A stretch of DNA of 64,000 bases from Nanobdellota archaeon (GCA_021796445.1 JAKACB010000001.1:1-64000); one strand, 5' to 3'; positions 30,865-41,287 are shown, counted from the stretch's first letter. The notes: generated by a model not told the origin, from the sequence alone. Program-made: numbers and translations.

Positions 30865-32231
30865 TTCCCGTACTTTTCTATGAATTCTGGTTTTATTCTT
30901 TTCATCTCGCTTTTGTCTATGCTGCTCAAAAGCTCCCATCCGAGGTCTAAAGTTTCAGTTATACTTCTGTCCTCATTGAACCCTTGTTTTATGAATCTGT
31001 TCTCAAACTCTTCAGCAAAATGCAGGTATTGTTTGTCAATTTTGCTCAATGCATCTTCACCGACTATTTCAGTTAAGCTTCTAAGTTCTTTTCCTTTCGC
31101 ATATGCTGCATACAACTGGTCAGAAACATTTCTATGGTCTTCTCTCGTTGAATCCTTTCCAATTCCTTGATTCATAAGCCTTGACAATGAAAGAAGCACG
31201 TCAACTCCAGGATAAATTCCGCTTTTATCCAACGCCCTGCTTAGTACTATCTGCCCTTCTGTAATGTAACCAGTTAAATCCGGTATTGGATGTGTTATGT
31301 CGTCGCTTGGCATTGTAAGTATCGGCAGCTGCGTTACCGAACCTTCCTTCCCTTTTACCTTTCCAGCCCTTTCAAAAAGACTCGCAAGGTCAGTGTACAT
31401 GTATCCTGGGTAACCTCTTCTTCCGGGTACCTCATCCCTAGCTGCAGATATTTCACGCAGTGCTTCTGCGTAATTTGTCATATCTGAGAGTATAACAATA
31501 ACGTGTGCATTTTTTTCGTATGCTAGATATTCCGCGGCCGTAAGCGCAAGTCTTGGGAGAATGACCCTCTCCATTGAAGGCTCTGCGGCAAGATTTAGGA
31601 ATATAACTGATCTTTCAAGTGCACCACTGTTCTGGAATTCATTTATAAAAAAGTTTGCATCCTCACTGTTTATTCCTATCCCACCGAAAACAACGTAGAA
31701 ATTTTCTTTTTCTGCAAGTATCTTTGCTTGTTTTACTATCTGTGCAGCAAGCTTGTTGTGTGCAAGACCTGAACCTGAAAATATTGGAAGTTTCTGGCCC
31801 CTCACTAGCGTGTTCATGCAGTCTATTGAGGATATCCCGGTTTGTACAAACTCTGAAGGTTCTTCTCTTGCATAAGGGTTTATTGGGCTGCCATTTATGT
31901 CCATCTTCTCATCGCTGAATATAGGTATACCTCCATCTCTTGGCCTGCCTAATCCATCGAATACTCTACCAACCATATCCATGCTTACTGGCATTTTAAA
32001 AGTCGTCCCCTTGAACCTAACCTTTGTTGTCTGCGTGTTCATTCCTGTGGTTTCACCAAATACCTGTACTATGGTAACATCCTCATTTGTCGCAAGAACC
32101 TGACCGCTTACTTTTTTGCCATTTTCAAGTTCTATTTCAACCTGCTCATTGTAAGCGGCATTCTTTACGTCCTTAACAAAGAGCAAAACATTTGTTACCC
32201 TTTCAATCGTCTTGTATTCTATTTCTTCCAT
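30852..32231 (-). CDS. atpB: A-type ATP synthase subunit B
   Basis: 459 residues, standard length. The non-catalytic nucleotide-binding subunit. It has the degenerate loop [13 protein letters not shown] in place of a Walker A, and [32 protein letters not shown], the hallmark of B subunits. [21 protein letters not shown] follows. Three B and three A subunits form the head. It starts one base after the atpA stop. Confidence 0.96.
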   Translation of the reverse strand: MEEIEYKTIERVTNVLLFVKDVKNAAYNEQVEIELENGKKVSGQVLATNEDVTIVQVFGETTGMNTQTTKVRFKGTTFKMPVSMDMVGRVFDGLGRPRDGGIPIFSDEKMDINGSPINPYAREEPSEFVQTGISSIDCMNTLVRGQKLPIFSGSGLAHNKLAAQIVKQAKILAEKENFYVVFGGIGINSEDANFFINEFQNSGALERSVIFLNLAAEPSMERVILPRLALTAAEYLAYEKNAHVIVILSDMTNYAEALREISAARDEVPGRRGYPGYMYTDLASLFERAGKVKGKEGSVTQLPILTMPSDDITHPIPDLTGYITEGQIVLSRALDKSGIYPGVDVLLSLSRLMNQGIGKDSTREDHRNVSDQLYAAYAKGKELRSLTEIVGEDALSKIDKQYLHFAEEFENRFIKQGFNEDRSITETLDLGWELLSSIDKSEMKRIKPEFIEKYGKWKQ

Positions 32232-32232
32232 G

Positions 32233-33984
32233 TTACTTCTCCGTGCTTGTCTTTTTTATTGCCTCTATGTCTTTTTCTATTTCCTTTAATTTATCGTCAA
32301 TTTCTTCTTCCTTTGTATATCTCAATCTTGCTATCTTTGGTTTTATCTGTATCGATTGCAGTTTTTCAATTGGAACATTTCTTTCAAGTGCAGCTTTCTC
32401 CGCGTCAAATACTTCGTTTATAATCTTCAGCATCTTGTACTGTTTGCTTACAGATGCATACGTATCTGTTTCGTCAAAAGCATTCTGCTGAAGGTAATCC
32501 TCTCTGAGCATTCTTGCAACGTCAAGTATCAGTTTGTCTGATTCTGGAAGAGCATCGTAACCTACAAGCTGTACAATTTCATTTATCTCTGCCTCTTTTT
32601 GCAGTGTAGCCATCGCTTTATCCCTTAGTTCAGGCCAGTCTTCCGCAATGTTTTTTCTGTACCATTGGTCTAATTCATCCGTATACAAGGAATAACTGTT
32701 AAGCCAGTTTATCGATGGGAAATGTCTGGCGTTAGCAAGCGATGCATCCAATGCCCAGAATACTCTTGTAACTCTGAGAGTGTTTTGCGAAACAGGTTCT
32801 GAGATGTCACCGCCTGGTGGAGAGACTGCTCCTATTATGGTCGCCGCGCCTATCTTACCGCTTAGTATTCTTGCCCTTCCCGCTCTTTCATAGAATTCAC
32901 CTATCCTTCTTCCAAGATAAGCAGGGTAACCTTCTTCTCCAGGCATCTCTTCCAATCTTCCGGAAAGTTCTCTTAAGGCTTCAGCCCACCTCGAAGTACT
33001 GTCGGCCATTACGGCTACGCTATAACCCATATCTCTGTAATACTCGGCAAGCGTTATTCCTGTGTAAATGCTTGCCTCCCTTGCAGCTACAGGCATGTTT
33101 GAAGTGTTTGCTATAAGTATGGTTCTGTCCATTAACGGCTTTCCGCTTTTTGGATCCTTTAATTCTGGAAAGGTTGTAAGTATTTCCGTCATCTCGTTTC
33201 CCCTTTCGCCGCAGCCAACGTATACTATAACGTCTGCATCTGACCATTTTGCAAGCTGATGCTGAATTACAGTTTTTCCCGATCCAAATGGTCCTGGTAC
33301 TGCTGCAGTACCTCCCATCGCAACAGGAAACATCGTGTCTATGACTCTCTGCCCTGTTAAAAGAGGAATAGTTGGAGAAAGCTTTTCCTTTACAGGCCTT
33401 GCCGTTCTGACAGGCCATTTTGTCATAAGTTTTATTTCTTCAGTTTTTTTATCATTTTCTAATACTGCAATGGTTTCATCTACAGTGTAATCGCCTTCTT
33501 CTACGATTTTCTTTACTATGCCTTTTTGATTTACCGGAACGAGGACCTTATGCTTTATAAGAGAAGTTTCCTTGACTTCTCCAATCTCTTCGCCTGCCTC
33601 TACTGCTTTTCCTTCTTCGACTTTTGGCTTGAAGTGCCATTTCTTTTCTCTGTCCAATGAATTAACTTTCACTCCGCTGCTTATAAACGTGCCTTCTTTG
33701 TTTAGGATCTTATCCAATGGCCTTTGTATACCATCAAATATGGAACCTATCAATCCAGGGCCAAGTTCAACAGACAAAGGCTCTTTGCTGTCAACTGCCT
33801 TTTCTCCTATTTTAAGTCCGCTTGTATCTTCGTAAACTTGTACTATCGCATTTTTCTCTTCTATCTTTACGATTTCACCAACAAGTTCATTTTCCCCTAT
33901 GAATACTATGTTGTTCATTTTAGGGTCCTCAAGACCCGAAACAGTCACTACAGAACCGGAAATTCCTATCACTTTTCCTTCCAT
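32233..33984 (-). CDS. atpA: A-type ATP synthase catalytic subunit A
   Basis: 583 residues, full length with no intein. Walker [18 protein letters not shown] lies near residue 230. The archaeal/vacuolar non-homologous insert (about 110-200) is present. [16 protein letters not shown], then [29 protein letters not shown] in pattern, mark the catalytic Glu region and Walker B. It makes or hydrolyses ATP at three sites in the head. It lies one base after atpF and one base before atpB in the operon. Confidence 0.97.
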   Translation of the reverse strand: MEGKVIGISGSVVTVSGLEDPKMNNIVFIGENELVGEIVKIEEKNAIVQVYEDTSGLKIGEKAVDSKEPLSVELGPGLIGSIFDGIQRPLDKILNKEGTFISSGVKVNSLDREKKWHFKPKVEEGKAVEAGEEIGEVKETSLIKHKVLVPVNQKGIVKKIVEEGDYTVDETIAVLENDKKTEEIKLMTKWPVRTARPVKEKLSPTIPLLTGQRVIDTMFPVAMGGTAAVPGPFGSGKTVIQHQLAKWSDADVIVYVGCGERGNEMTEILTTFPELKDPKSGKPLMDRTILIANTSNMPVAAREASIYTGITLAEYYRDMGYSVAVMADSTSRWAEALRELSGRLEEMPGEEGYPAYLGRRIGEFYERAGRARILSGKIGAATIIGAVSPPGGDISEPVSQNTLRVTRVFWALDASLANARHFPSINWLNSYSLYTDELDQWYRKNIAEDWPELRDKAMATLQKEAEINEIVQLVGYDALPESDKLILDVARMLREDYLQQNAFDETDTYASVSKQYKMLKIINEVFDAEKAALERNVPIEKLQSIQIKPKIARLRYTKEEEIDDKLKEIEKDIEAIKKTSTEK

Positions 33985-33985
33985 T

Positions 33986-34309
33986 TTATTTTAATTTAGT
34001 TATGTCCACCCCCAATACTCTCTTTGCTAGGCTTTCTAGCGATTCCTTGTTTTCTTCTACCTCTTGTGAAGGTATAAGCAATACTAGCGGATCAATACTT
34101 AAATTTATTGTGCTAAGCTCATTTTGGTCCGCATATCCCTTTATACTTTCTTCCGCTATTATAAGGTTATATTCTTTGCTTTTTATTAATTTAATTACTT
34201 CGTTAAGAGCTTCTTTTCCTGTTAAATCTATTGAATTGTCTATACCAGCAAGCTTCAATCCCAAGGCATCTCTCCTGTCCCCTATGAAAACTATTTTTTT
34301 AAATTCCAT
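33986..34309 (-). CDS. atpF: A-type ATP synthase subunit F
   Basis: 107 residues. The sequence FIGDRRDALGLKLAGID at about 9-25 and a Rossmann-like alternation with LIIAEESI near 55-62 fit subunit F, the small rotor protein binding the D shaft. It overlaps the end of atpC by 11 bases and is followed by atpA after one base. Confidence 0.9.
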   Translation of the reverse strand: MEFKKIVFIGDRRDALGLKLAGIDNSIDLTGKEALNEVIKLIKSKEYNLIIAEESIKGYADQNELSTINLSIDPLVLLIPSQEVEENKESLESLAKRVLGVDITKLK

Positions 34310-35339
34310 ATCCTATATCAACTATTTTCTTTTCTATGTTGTAATACTTTTTAAACCAGCTGAGCCTTATCGTGTCCTTTTCTATTTCTGCGCTTATTAT
34401 GAATGAAAGAGTAGAAGCTACAGAAAGGGAGTTGGCCCTGAATATCGGCAGGTACTTATCATGCACAATCCTCTTTAGCTCTACTTCAAAGTTTGCTATA
34501 AGTCCATCTTCCTTGTAAAGCTGCAGGGCGTCGTTTAAATCATACGGCAAGTCCTTTACGAAGTCTTCTATGTTCCTCTTTGTCATATCATTTAGTTTGT
34601 CAACGTTTATTGAGCCGCCCTTTATCAAAAGTTCTTTTGCAGGTTTTTTCAGTTCTATCTCTTTAATTACTGTTATTATGTTCCTTAAATCTATTAATCC
34701 TTGTATGAATCTAAGGACAGGGCCCTCATTTCCGTTGTAGAATTTGAAGTTTCTAAGTAGGTCATTGTAGTATTCTATATCTAAAGCTAACGACATTCCA
34801 GAAACATCCCTGCTTAATTCAGCAGAAACTGAAAAAGGAAGCAATACTCTCCCGTAAGGATATCTTGTAAGGTAATTTATTACTTCAACTATATCTTTCT
34901 GCTCTATTATATTTCTGTACTCTTCCTTGCTTATCAAAGGACTCGATAACCCTAATGGAAAGCTCCTCCCTATAGTCAAAAGGTTTTCAGTCATTTCCAC
35001 GTTCTTTCCTATAAGCTTTGCGGCCAAAATAAGTTTTATGTTCTGTATGTCTATCTTTGAAAGATAGCTTCTTATCAACGGCTTTCCAATGCTTGGAAGA
35101 ACTCCTATGGCGGAGTTGCAGTTATTTAAAAAGTGAGTGTTTACGACAATATCTATTATATCCGGCTCCTTAAAACGATTATAGAATTGATCGATTTCGT
35201 TTTTGTAAGAGGTGGAAGAAAGTACATTCATGAATTCCTCTTTCTTTGTTTCCTTTATTCTGTCTATCTCATCCTTTCTTAAAAGATTAAGGTAAAGTGC
35301 CTTAACGTGTCCGTACGCACCAGCATATGTAGAATCCAT
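34299..35339 (-). CDS. atpC: A-type ATP synthase subunit C (d)
   Basis: 346 residues, the expected size of the all-helical, three-fold pseudosymmetric subunit that couples the D/F shaft to the membrane c-ring. TYAGAYGHVKALYLNLL at the start and FYNGNEGPVLRFIQGLIDLRNI in pattern near 200-220 fit the family. Its start is one base after the atpE stop. Confidence 0.9.
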   Translation of the reverse strand: MDSTYAGAYGHVKALYLNLLRKDEIDRIKETKKEEFMNVLSSTSYKNEIDQFYNRFKEPDIIDIVVNTHFLNNCNSAIGVLPSIGKPLIRSYLSKIDIQNIKLILAAKLIGKNVEMTENLLTIGRSFPLGLSSPLISKEEYRNIIEQKDIVEVINYLTRYPYGRVLLPFSVSAELSRDVSGMSLALDIEYYNDLLRNFKFYNGNEGPVLRFIQGLIDLRNIITVIKEIELKKPAKELLIKGGSINVDKLNDMTKRNIEDFVKDLPYDLNDALQLYKEDGLIANFEVELKRIVHDKYLPIFRANSLSVASTLSFIISAEIEKDTIRLSWFKKYYNIEKKIVDIGYGI

Positions 35340-35340
35340 T

Positions 35341-35901
35341 TTATTTCTCCAACTTTTCGATTACTCTTTTTGCAATCTTTTCTTCTAGAGACTGTATAAC
35401 TTTATCCAAAGACAAATCAATGGAGAACTTGCCATCAGGGCTTTCTGCATAAACTCCAAACATCTTTTTTTTCGTTAGCTTAGCGTTCTTTTCTTTTTTG
35501 CCGAAAGTCTGTAGGTCCTCTTTATTCATAAAAAGAATAGCGTCTTCCCCAATTCTTTTTTTAGCCTCTTTTATTAGAATATTCATTAATTTTTCGTATT
35601 CCGCAGTTTTGCTGAATTTTATCTCTGAGGAATAAAGGTTATTCATGCTTTCCTTGAAAGCGTTGCTTACCGCCTTTTTTATAATCTGGTTCTTTTCAAC
35701 GTTTATCTTCGCTTTTTCAATCTCTTCTTTTTCAGCTACAATGGCTTTTGTTTTTTCTCTTGCTTCTTTTAGAATCTCCTCTACTTTTTTATCTGTTTCG
35801 TCTGTTGATTGGTTTGCTTTAATCTGCGCTTCTATGATCATTTTTTTGACTTTAGTATCTGTCTCTTTCTCTATGTGCTCTGCTATTTTCTCCAGACTCA
35901 T
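35341..35901 (-). CDS. atpE: A-type ATP synthase subunit E
   Basis: 186 residues. The N-terminal half is a charged coiled coil and the C-terminal third a globular domain (FGVYAESPDGKFSIDLSLDKVIQ), matching peripheral-stalk subunit E. It lies 16 bases after atpK and one base before atpC. Confidence 0.9.
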   Translation of the reverse strand: MSLEKIAEHIEKETDTKVKKMIIEAQIKANQSTDETDKKVEEILKEAREKTKAIVAEKEEIEKAKINVEKNQIIKKAVSNAFKESMNNLYSSEIKFSKTAEYEKLMNILIKEAKKRIGEDAILFMNKEDLQTFGKKEKNAKLTKKKMFGVYAESPDGKFSIDLSLDKVIQSLEEKIAKRVIEKLEK

Positions 35902-35917
35902 ATAATGATGCTATGCC

Positions 35918-36151
35918 TCACAGTATCTGTAACAGCAATATCAATCCCAGCACGAAACCTATTATCCACAGTGTTTCCGGGATTACAAAGAAGAAAAGCA
36001 CCTGTCCGAATTTCTCCGGCTTTTCAGCGATTATTCCCATACCAGCTGCACCTATGCCTTGCTGTGCCATTCCGGTACCTATCAAACCACCTGCTATTGC
36101 TATTGCTGCGGCTATTGCATATAAAGCGCCTGCATCTGTTGCAACTACCAT
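35918..36151 (-). CDS. atpK: A-type ATP synthase proteolipid subunit K (c)
   Basis: 77 residues with two hydrophobic helices. Helix 1 has a Gly/Ala-rich GGLIGTGMAQQGIGAAGMG; the polar loop is IAEKPEKFGQ. Helix 2 carries the ion-binding Glu in FFFVIPETLWIIGF (about residue 59). Thr follows the Glu and two Gln lie in helix 1, features also found in sodium-binding c subunits. Whether H+ or Na+ is carried is open. It is first in the nine-gene operon, where highest expression would be expected. Confidence 0.93.
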   Translation of the reverse strand: MVVATDAGALYAIAAAIAIAGGLIGTGMAQQGIGAAGMGIIAEKPEKFGQVLFFFVIPETLWIIGFVLGLILLLQIL

Positions 36152-36275
36152 AGCATTTTACGTTTTTTTCTATTTTTAAGCTTTACTGTTTTTGATTAAA
36201 TATGAATCACTTTTTTTTGATTTTATTTGATTATTGGAAAAAGAAAGCTTTTTAAAGCATGATAAAAGCGAAAGC

Positions 36276-36285
36276 TATTTATATT
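36276..36285 (+). promoter_or_regulatory. TATA box before the cdc48 operon
   Basis: TATTTATATT lies 29 bases before the ATG at 36315, preceded by a purine-rich GCGAAAGC that could serve as BRE. The 163-base gap also holds the atpK promoter on the other strand, which I cannot place precisely. Confidence 0.45.
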
Positions 36286-36314
36286 AGTTCATTCATACGG
36301 TTTATCGTAAACAT

Positions 36315-36800
36315 ATGGAAATAGGCTCGGTTCCCGATGACGTAATTGAATGCCTCTTCGATGCGATAAAGGTGGATAACAAACTTTATGTTATTTTAAA
36401 AGAGGACAGCAAGGACAACGAAGAAAAAATAGAGAAAGTTTTCGGAAAAAACGTAGAATTTTTGGATGTGATAGATCTGCTGCAGAGAAAGATGTTTTCA
36501 CAATTCATGGATGCAGTTAGCGTTTTTGATAATGAGCCGTTCTTTAATAAGTTTGGTTTCAAAGAGATAACTGAAATATTTTACGATCTTACAAAATTAG
36601 AGCAGAGCAGAAAGATGCTTTTTAATTATGCGCTGCTCGGAAGAAGAGGCAAAGAAGGTTTATTGCAGACTTTAGGAGGAGGAAGGCTAACAAAAAGCGC
36701 TATTTTTGTGCCTTCTACACACGAGAAGGAGGCAGAGAATTTCATAAAGAAATGGAATGTTGAATACTTGAAGAAAAGAGTATTCATATTAGGAGGTTAA
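36315..36800 (+). CDS. Hypothetical protein upstream of cdc48, 161 aa
   Basis: Not recognised. It is soluble and acidic at the start, with helices in the middle and a Gly-rich GRRGKEGLLQTLGGGRLTK near 120-140. The ending VFILGG overlaps the ribosome-binding site of cdc48, and only four bases separate the genes, so the two are co-transcribed. A role as Cdc48 partner or adaptor would fit the position but is an inference. Confidence 0.65.
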   Translation: MEIGSVPDDVIECLFDAIKVDNKLYVILKEDSKDNEEKIEKVFGKNVEFLDVIDLLQRKMFSQFMDAVSVFDNEPFFNKFGFKEITEIFYDLTKLEQSRKMLFNYALLGRRGKEGLLQTLGGGRLTKSAIFVPSTHEKEAENFIKKWNVEYLKKRVFILGG

Positions 36801-36804
36801 TAAA

Positions 36805-39090
36805 ATGGAAGATAATGACAAAATAGAAATAAGTCTAAAGGTTGCAGAAGCACAGCAGGATGATATAGGGCAGAATTCCGTAAGGATAGGAACTGCATGG
36901 ATGAAACAGATTGGAGTAAGGCCTGGAGATTTCGTTGAAATAGAAGGCAACAGAAAAACAGTTGCAAAGGTAGATAGAGCGCATCCTGGTGACTTAGGCC
37001 TAAACATAATAAGAATGGATGGTACTACAAGAAAGAATGCGAAGGCAGCAATAGGGGAAAATGTAATAGTTAGAAAGGCAGAGGTTTACGAAGCCGATGT
37101 AGTCAATCTTTCTCCCCTGTCTACAATAGCGATACGTGGCGCTGAAAATGTAATAGGAAGGCTACTTTTGGACAGGGCAATATCAAAGGGAGATATAATA
37201 ACCTTGGGCAGCGGCGGAAGGAGTTCATTTGCTTCATTTTTTGGCGATGACATAATGAGCATATTTGAGAACACCGCCTTTCCGTCTTTCCAGTTCGGTT
37301 TCTCAGAGCTTCGTTTTCTGGTAACGTCAACTTCACCTAAAGGATTTGTGGTCATAACAGAAAACACAGATATAAACATATCTCCTGAGCCAGTCAAGCT
37401 TTCTGAAGAATCAAGGGTAAAGCACGTCAGCTATGAAGATGTCGGCGGATTGTCGGATGAAGTTTCAAAGATAAGGGAGATGGTTGAGATGCCATTAAAG
37501 CACCCAGAGATATTCATGCGGTTAGGTATAACCCCTCCCAGAGGTGTTTTGCTTTACGGTCCACCCGGTACTGGAAAGACGCTGCTTGCAAGGGCAGTAG
37601 CAGATGAAAGTGATGCTCACTTCATAACGATAAATGGTCCAGAAGTTATGAGCAAGTGGGTTGGCGATGCTGAAAAGAAATTAAGAGAAATTTTCGATGA
37701 AGCTGAAAAGAATGCACCTTCAATAATATTCATAGATGAAATAGATGCAATAGCCACTAAGAGAGAAGAAAGCATAGGAGAGGTAGAGCATAGGGTTGTT
37801 TCACAGCTCCTTACATTAATGGACGGTTTGAAGAGCAGAGGTAAAGTCATAGTAATAGCCGCTACAAACAGACCAAATGCAATAGACCCTGCATTGCGTA
37901 GACCTGGAAGGTTTGACAGGGAGATAATGTTCGGCGTTCCAAATGAAAAAGGACGGCTGGAAATCTTGAATATACACACTAGAAACATGCCTTTGGACAA
38001 AAGTGTTGATTTAGGTTATATATCAAAGATAACACATGGTTTTGTCGGTGCAGACATAGAATCGCTCATAAAGGAAGCCGCTATGAATGTTATAAGAAGA
38101 AACATAAATGAATTGAATGTTAAAGAGGGAGAAAACATTCCAAAGACCGTTCTTGAAAAACTGATAGTAACAATGGATGATTTCAGAGAGGCATTACGGT
38201 TTGTAAGGCCAAGCGCAATGCGTGAAGTTTTAGTTGAAAGACCAAGTGTAGGCTGGGAGGATGTTGGTGGTTTGGATCAGGTCAAAGCTCAACTTAAAGA
38301 GGCAATAGAGTGGCCTTTGAAGCACCCCGATTCATTTAGAAAGATAGGAATAACGCCTCCCAAAGGAATACTTCTTTACGGTCCACCCGGTACTGGAAAG
38401 ACGCTGCTTGCAAGGGCAGTAGCGCATGAAACGGAATCAAATTTCATTGCAATCAAAGGGCCGGAAATATACAATAAATATGTAGGTGAAAGCGAGAAAA
38501 GGATAAGGGAGATATTCGACAAAGCAAGACAGGTTTCACCATCTATAATCTTTATAGACGAGCTGGACAGCATAGCTTCATCGCGGTCCAACTACGAAGG
38601 TAACAATGCAACTGAGCAGGTTGTGAACCAATTGCTTACGGAATTAGACGGCATAGAGCCACTTAAGAATGTAATCGTTATAGGCGCTACAAACAGAGTT
38701 GATAAAGTTGATCCAGCAATACTGAGGACAGGGAGATTTGATAACATAGTATTCGTCCCGCCACCCGATGAGAATGGCAGAAGAGAAATACTTAAGGTAT
38801 ACTTAAATAAAATGCCGATAGAAGGCAATAAAGACGAGCTAATTGAATTCCTTGTCAAAAAAACAGAAGGCTACGTCGGCTCGGACATAGAAAGGCTTGC
38901 AAAAGAAGCAGGTATGAATGCACTGAGAAACAGCATTTCTGCAAGTAAAGTAACCAGAGAAGACTTTGAAAAAGCTCTTGATCTTGTAAGGCCAAGCTTG
39001 ACTCCGGAGGAAGCAAAAAAGTACGAGGAAATGGCAAAGAAACTTTACAGTAAAAAGGAGAAGGCGAAGGAGCTTAATTACTTCGGTTGA
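36805..39090 (+). CDS. Cdc48/VCP-type AAA+ ATPase
   Basis: 761 residues. The N domain (about 1-200, double-psi barrel plus four-strand barrel) precedes two AAA modules with GPPGTGKT near 251 and 527. Walker B FIDEIDAI and FIDELDSI follow, along with arginine-finger and sensor motifs (AATNRP, ATNRVD). It unfolds proteins, usually for the proteasome. The C-terminus NYFG resembles a HbYX proteasome-docking tail but has Phe where Tyr is expected. AGGAGGT seven bases before the ATG sets the start. scpA follows after one base. Confidence 0.95.
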   Translation: MEDNDKIEISLKVAEAQQDDIGQNSVRIGTAWMKQIGVRPGDFVEIEGNRKTVAKVDRAHPGDLGLNIIRMDGTTRKNAKAAIGENVIVRKAEVYEADVVNLSPLSTIAIRGAENVIGRLLLDRAISKGDIITLGSGGRSSFASFFGDDIMSIFENTAFPSFQFGFSELRFLVTSTSPKGFVVITENTDINISPEPVKLSEESRVKHVSYEDVGGLSDEVSKIREMVEMPLKHPEIFMRLGITPPRGVLLYGPPGTGKTLLARAVADESDAHFITINGPEVMSKWVGDAEKKLREIFDEAEKNAPSIIFIDEIDAIATKREESIGEVEHRVVSQLLTLMDGLKSRGKVIVIAATNRPNAIDPALRRPGRFDREIMFGVPNEKGRLEILNIHTRNMPLDKSVDLGYISKITHGFVGADIESLIKEAAMNVIRRNINELNVKEGENIPKTVLEKLIVTMDDFREALRFVRPSAMREVLVERPSVGWEDVGGLDQVKAQLKEAIEWPLKHPDSFRKIGITPPKGILLYGPPGTGKTLLARAVAHETESNFIAIKGPEIYNKYVGESEKRIREIFDKARQVSPSIIFIDELDSIASSRSNYEGNNATEQVVNQLLTELDGIEPLKNVIVIGATNRVDKVDPAILRTGRFDNIVFVPPPDENGRREILKVYLNKMPIEGNKDELIEFLVKKTEGYVGSDIERLAKEAGMNALRNSISASKVTREDFEKALDLVRPSLTPEEAKKYEEMAKKLYSKKEKAKELNYFG

Positions 39091-39091
39091 G

Positions 39092-39754
39092 ATGGATCAC
39101 GAAGAGATATACAAGCTTATACTGAATGACGAGCTCGGGTGGGAACATCTTATAACCACAATAATAAGGGACGAAGGCATGGATCCCATGGACATAGACC
39201 TTATTAAGATAGCCGACAGGTTCGCTGCGTTGATTTCAAAAATAAACCAGATAGACTTTAGATTTGGAGGAAAGTTTGTTTACACTGCAGCTATACTCCT
39301 GAAAATGAAATCCGATACCGTTGTGGAAGAAATGCTTGAGCTCAACGTGAAAAAGGAAAGGGAAAGCCAGCAGAGGTATATAAAGGCAGTGCCTTTTGAC
39401 ATAGCTGTCACATCAAAACTTCCAATTTTCAGAAGCAGAAAGATAACCCTTACTGAGCTTATAAACACAATAAGGGAAGCTATGCGGTACAGCACAAAGC
39501 AGAAGATAAACTTCGAACTAAAGCTTAAGGAAGTAAAAATAGAGGACAGAATAAGGTTACTTCTTGAAAAACTGGGAAAGCTCTTTGGCATCAAGGAGAT
39601 AGTTCTTTTCTCCGAGTTGGTATCAAAAAATAATGACAGAAAGGAGATAATTTACACATTACTGCCGCTCCTGTTTATATCAAACATGAACAAGGTGGAA
39701 ATCACGCAAAATGAACCTTTCAAAGAGATATATATAAAGAGCAGGGTAAAGTGA
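39092..39754 (+). CDS. scpA: Segregation and condensation protein ScpA
   Basis: 220 residues. An acidic helical N-terminus (LGWEHLITTIIRDEGMDPMDIDLIKIADRF) and FGGKFVYTAAILLKMKSD match the kleisin ScpA. The C-terminal winged helix is at about 160-220. ScpA bridges SMC heads with ScpB in chromosome condensation. It starts one base after cdc48. ScpB follows 51 bases later and SMC 2.4 kb further on the same strand. Confidence 0.88.
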   Translation: MDHEEIYKLILNDELGWEHLITTIIRDEGMDPMDIDLIKIADRFAALISKINQIDFRFGGKFVYTAAILLKMKSDTVVEEMLELNVKKERESQQRYIKAVPFDIAVTSKLPIFRSRKITLTELINTIREAMRYSTKQKINFELKLKEVKIEDRIRLLLEKLGKLFGIKEIVLFSELVSKNNDRKEIIYTLLPLLFISNMNKVEITQNEPFKEIYIKSRVK

Positions 39755-39805
39755 CCATTAACTTTTAAAATCAATAAATGCGATTGTATCCATTATATCA
39801 ATGAT

Positions 39806-40339
39806 ATGGTAAAAATAAATGAGTATGTTGAAGCGCTTATATTCTCATTTGGAGATGGCATAAGCCTAGAAGAGATAGTAAAACGGACAAAATCCGACCC
39901 AATAATGGTAAAAAAAGCAGTCAATGATATCAATAAAATATATTCTGAAAGAAAGAGTGCATTTTACATATTGACAGAAGGTAATTTATACCGAATGAGA
40001 TTGAGAAGTGACCTTCTTTATTTGGTACAGGATAACCTAAGAACAGACATGAGTAGAGGGGTTTTAATGACCTTAAGTTTGATAGTTTTAAATGGGAAAA
40101 TAAAGCAGGCTGACTTAGTTAAAAGAAGAGGCAGCATCTCATACCAGCATGTAAAGGAGTTGCAGTCCAGAGGATTAGTCTCAACTGACATAGAAGACGG
40201 CAAAAAGGTGATAAAAATCACCCCTTCTTTCTATGATTATTTTGACGTTGATAAAAAAGAATTCAAGGAAATAAAGGAAACAATACAGGAAGAGATAAAG
40301 AAGGAAGACGATAAAACCGTAGAATACAAAGGAAACTAA
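39806..40339 (+). CDS. scpB: Segregation and condensation protein ScpB
   Basis: 177 residues, two winged-helix domains. EYVEALIFSFGDGISLEEIVKRTK opens the first. Typical ScpB lines IYSERKSAFYILTEGNLYRMRL and LIVLNGKIKQADLVKRRGSISYQHVKELQSRGLV follow. The acidic tail is variable. ScpB dimerises on ScpA in the SMC complex. The gene converges on the HIT gene, the ends overlapping by 4 bases. Confidence 0.85.
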   Translation: MVKINEYVEALIFSFGDGISLEEIVKRTKSDPIMVKKAVNDINKIYSERKSAFYILTEGNLYRMRLRSDLLYLVQDNLRTDMSRGVLMTLSLIVLNGKIKQADLVKRRGSISYQHVKELQSRGLVSTDIEDGKKVIKITPSFYDYFDVDKKEFKEIKETIQEEIKKEDDKTVEYKGN

Positions 40340-40878
40340 AATACCACTATTTTCCTTTGGATATTTATCTGCGGCTTGTTCTCTTTAATCGCGTTTTCAG
40401 GTTTTTTCTGCTCCTCAGCTGTCTGCTTAGCGGGTTTTGGAGCTTCTGCAGACTTGACTTTTTCTATTGCCGATTTTATGGCGTTTTCCACGGCAATAAA
40501 ATCGCTTTCCTCCATTTTCTGAGGCTGCCAAACATGGTTTATGGTGTCATCATTGTATCTTGGTATTAAATGTATGAGGGCATGTGGAGTCACGTTGCCC
40601 TTTGTAAGCTCTTTTGTATAAAGCATTTCAACGTTGTTTGGGGCAAGTGACAGTAATATTGCATAGCCAACGGCCCTTGCGACGCTCATGTACTGTAAAA
40701 ACTCCTCCTGTGGCATCTCATATATATTGTTATAGTGCTTTTTTGGTATCATTATTATGTGGCCCTTTGAAGCAGGATTAATGTCTAAAATCCCAATTAC
40801 CATAGGGTCTTCGTAAACTTCTTTGGCAGGCACTTTTTTGCTTGCAATCATGCAGAATATGCATTTTTCCTCTTCCAT
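40336..40878 (-). CDS. HIT-family protein lacking the catalytic histidine
   Basis: 180 residues. The HIT fold is clear: CIFCMIASKKVPAKEVYEDP (zinc-type CxxC), DINPASKGHIIMIPKKHY, and the triad region TPHALIHLIPRY near 95-106. The family pattern is H-x-H-x-H, with the middle His as nucleophile in hydrolases and transferases. Here that position reads Leu (CTC codon), while the first and third His remain. A 50-residue Lys/Glu/Pro tail follows. It may bind nucleotides without hydrolysing them. Confidence 0.82.
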   Translation of the reverse strand: MEEEKCIFCMIASKKVPAKEVYEDPMVIGILDINPASKGHIIMIPKKHYNNIYEMPQEEFLQYMSVARAVGYAILLSLAPNNVEMLYTKELTKGNVTPHALIHLIPRYNDDTINHVWQPQKMEESDFIAVENAIKSAIEKVKSAEAPKPAKQTAEEQKKPENAIKENKPQINIQRKIVVF

Positions 40879-40972
40879 ACACTTATTACGCTTTTAAAGT
40901 ATTTATTGTTAAGTGATATTCTCTAATTTTTTATTAAAAAAAGCTTTTAAATGACAAAAACTTAAACGTATT

Positions 40973-41233
40973 ATGAAAGCAAAAGACAGTTTAAAATTTG
41001 TCGACGAGGAGAAAAGAGCGGTGGATGCAGCTATAGGATTAATCCTGTTCGCATTTGGATTGGTCCTAATAGTGCTTGGTTTGGCGTCTATCCTTTCGTC
41101 AGCGGTTCTTAGCGGATATTTCTATAAGACCGTTACAACGCCTCCATCGGCTTATATATACCCCTTATTCGAAGTGATACTTGGAATAATTGTATTCTCC
41201 TTTTCGATGTGGGTATTTAGGGTAAAAGTATAA
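40973..41233 (+). CDS. Small two-span membrane protein, 86 aa
   Basis: Not recognised. A charged start (KAKDSLKFVDEEKRAVDAA) precedes two hydrophobic helices at about 20-45 and 61-82, and the C-terminus is short and basic. The TATA-like GCTTTTAAATG lies about 21 bases before the ATG, so it is probably leaderless. A T-rich stretch follows the stop. Confidence 0.6.
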   Translation: MKAKDSLKFVDEEKRAVDAAIGLILFAFGLVLIVLGLASILSSAVLSGYFYKTVTTPPSAYIYPLFEVILGIIVFSFSMWVFRVKV

Positions 41234-41245
41234 GGATTACTTTAA

Positions 41246-41272
41246 ATTTTTTATTTTTTTACTTTTATTTTT
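41246..41272 (+). terminator. Oligo-T terminator
   Basis: Several T runs of five to seven directly after the 86-residue gene, on its coding strand, before the TrmB promoter. Confidence 0.4.
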
Positions 41273-41287
41273 GGTGAAAAAGAAAGA

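Noticed and set aside
30865..30939. Longer start for ATPase subunit D inside atpB
   Set aside because: Family members start at the [15 protein letters not shown] position, and the extension is atpB sequence in another frame.
32233..33984. Intein in the A-ATPase catalytic subunit
   Set aside because: The length (583) and continuous P-loop region show no insertion.
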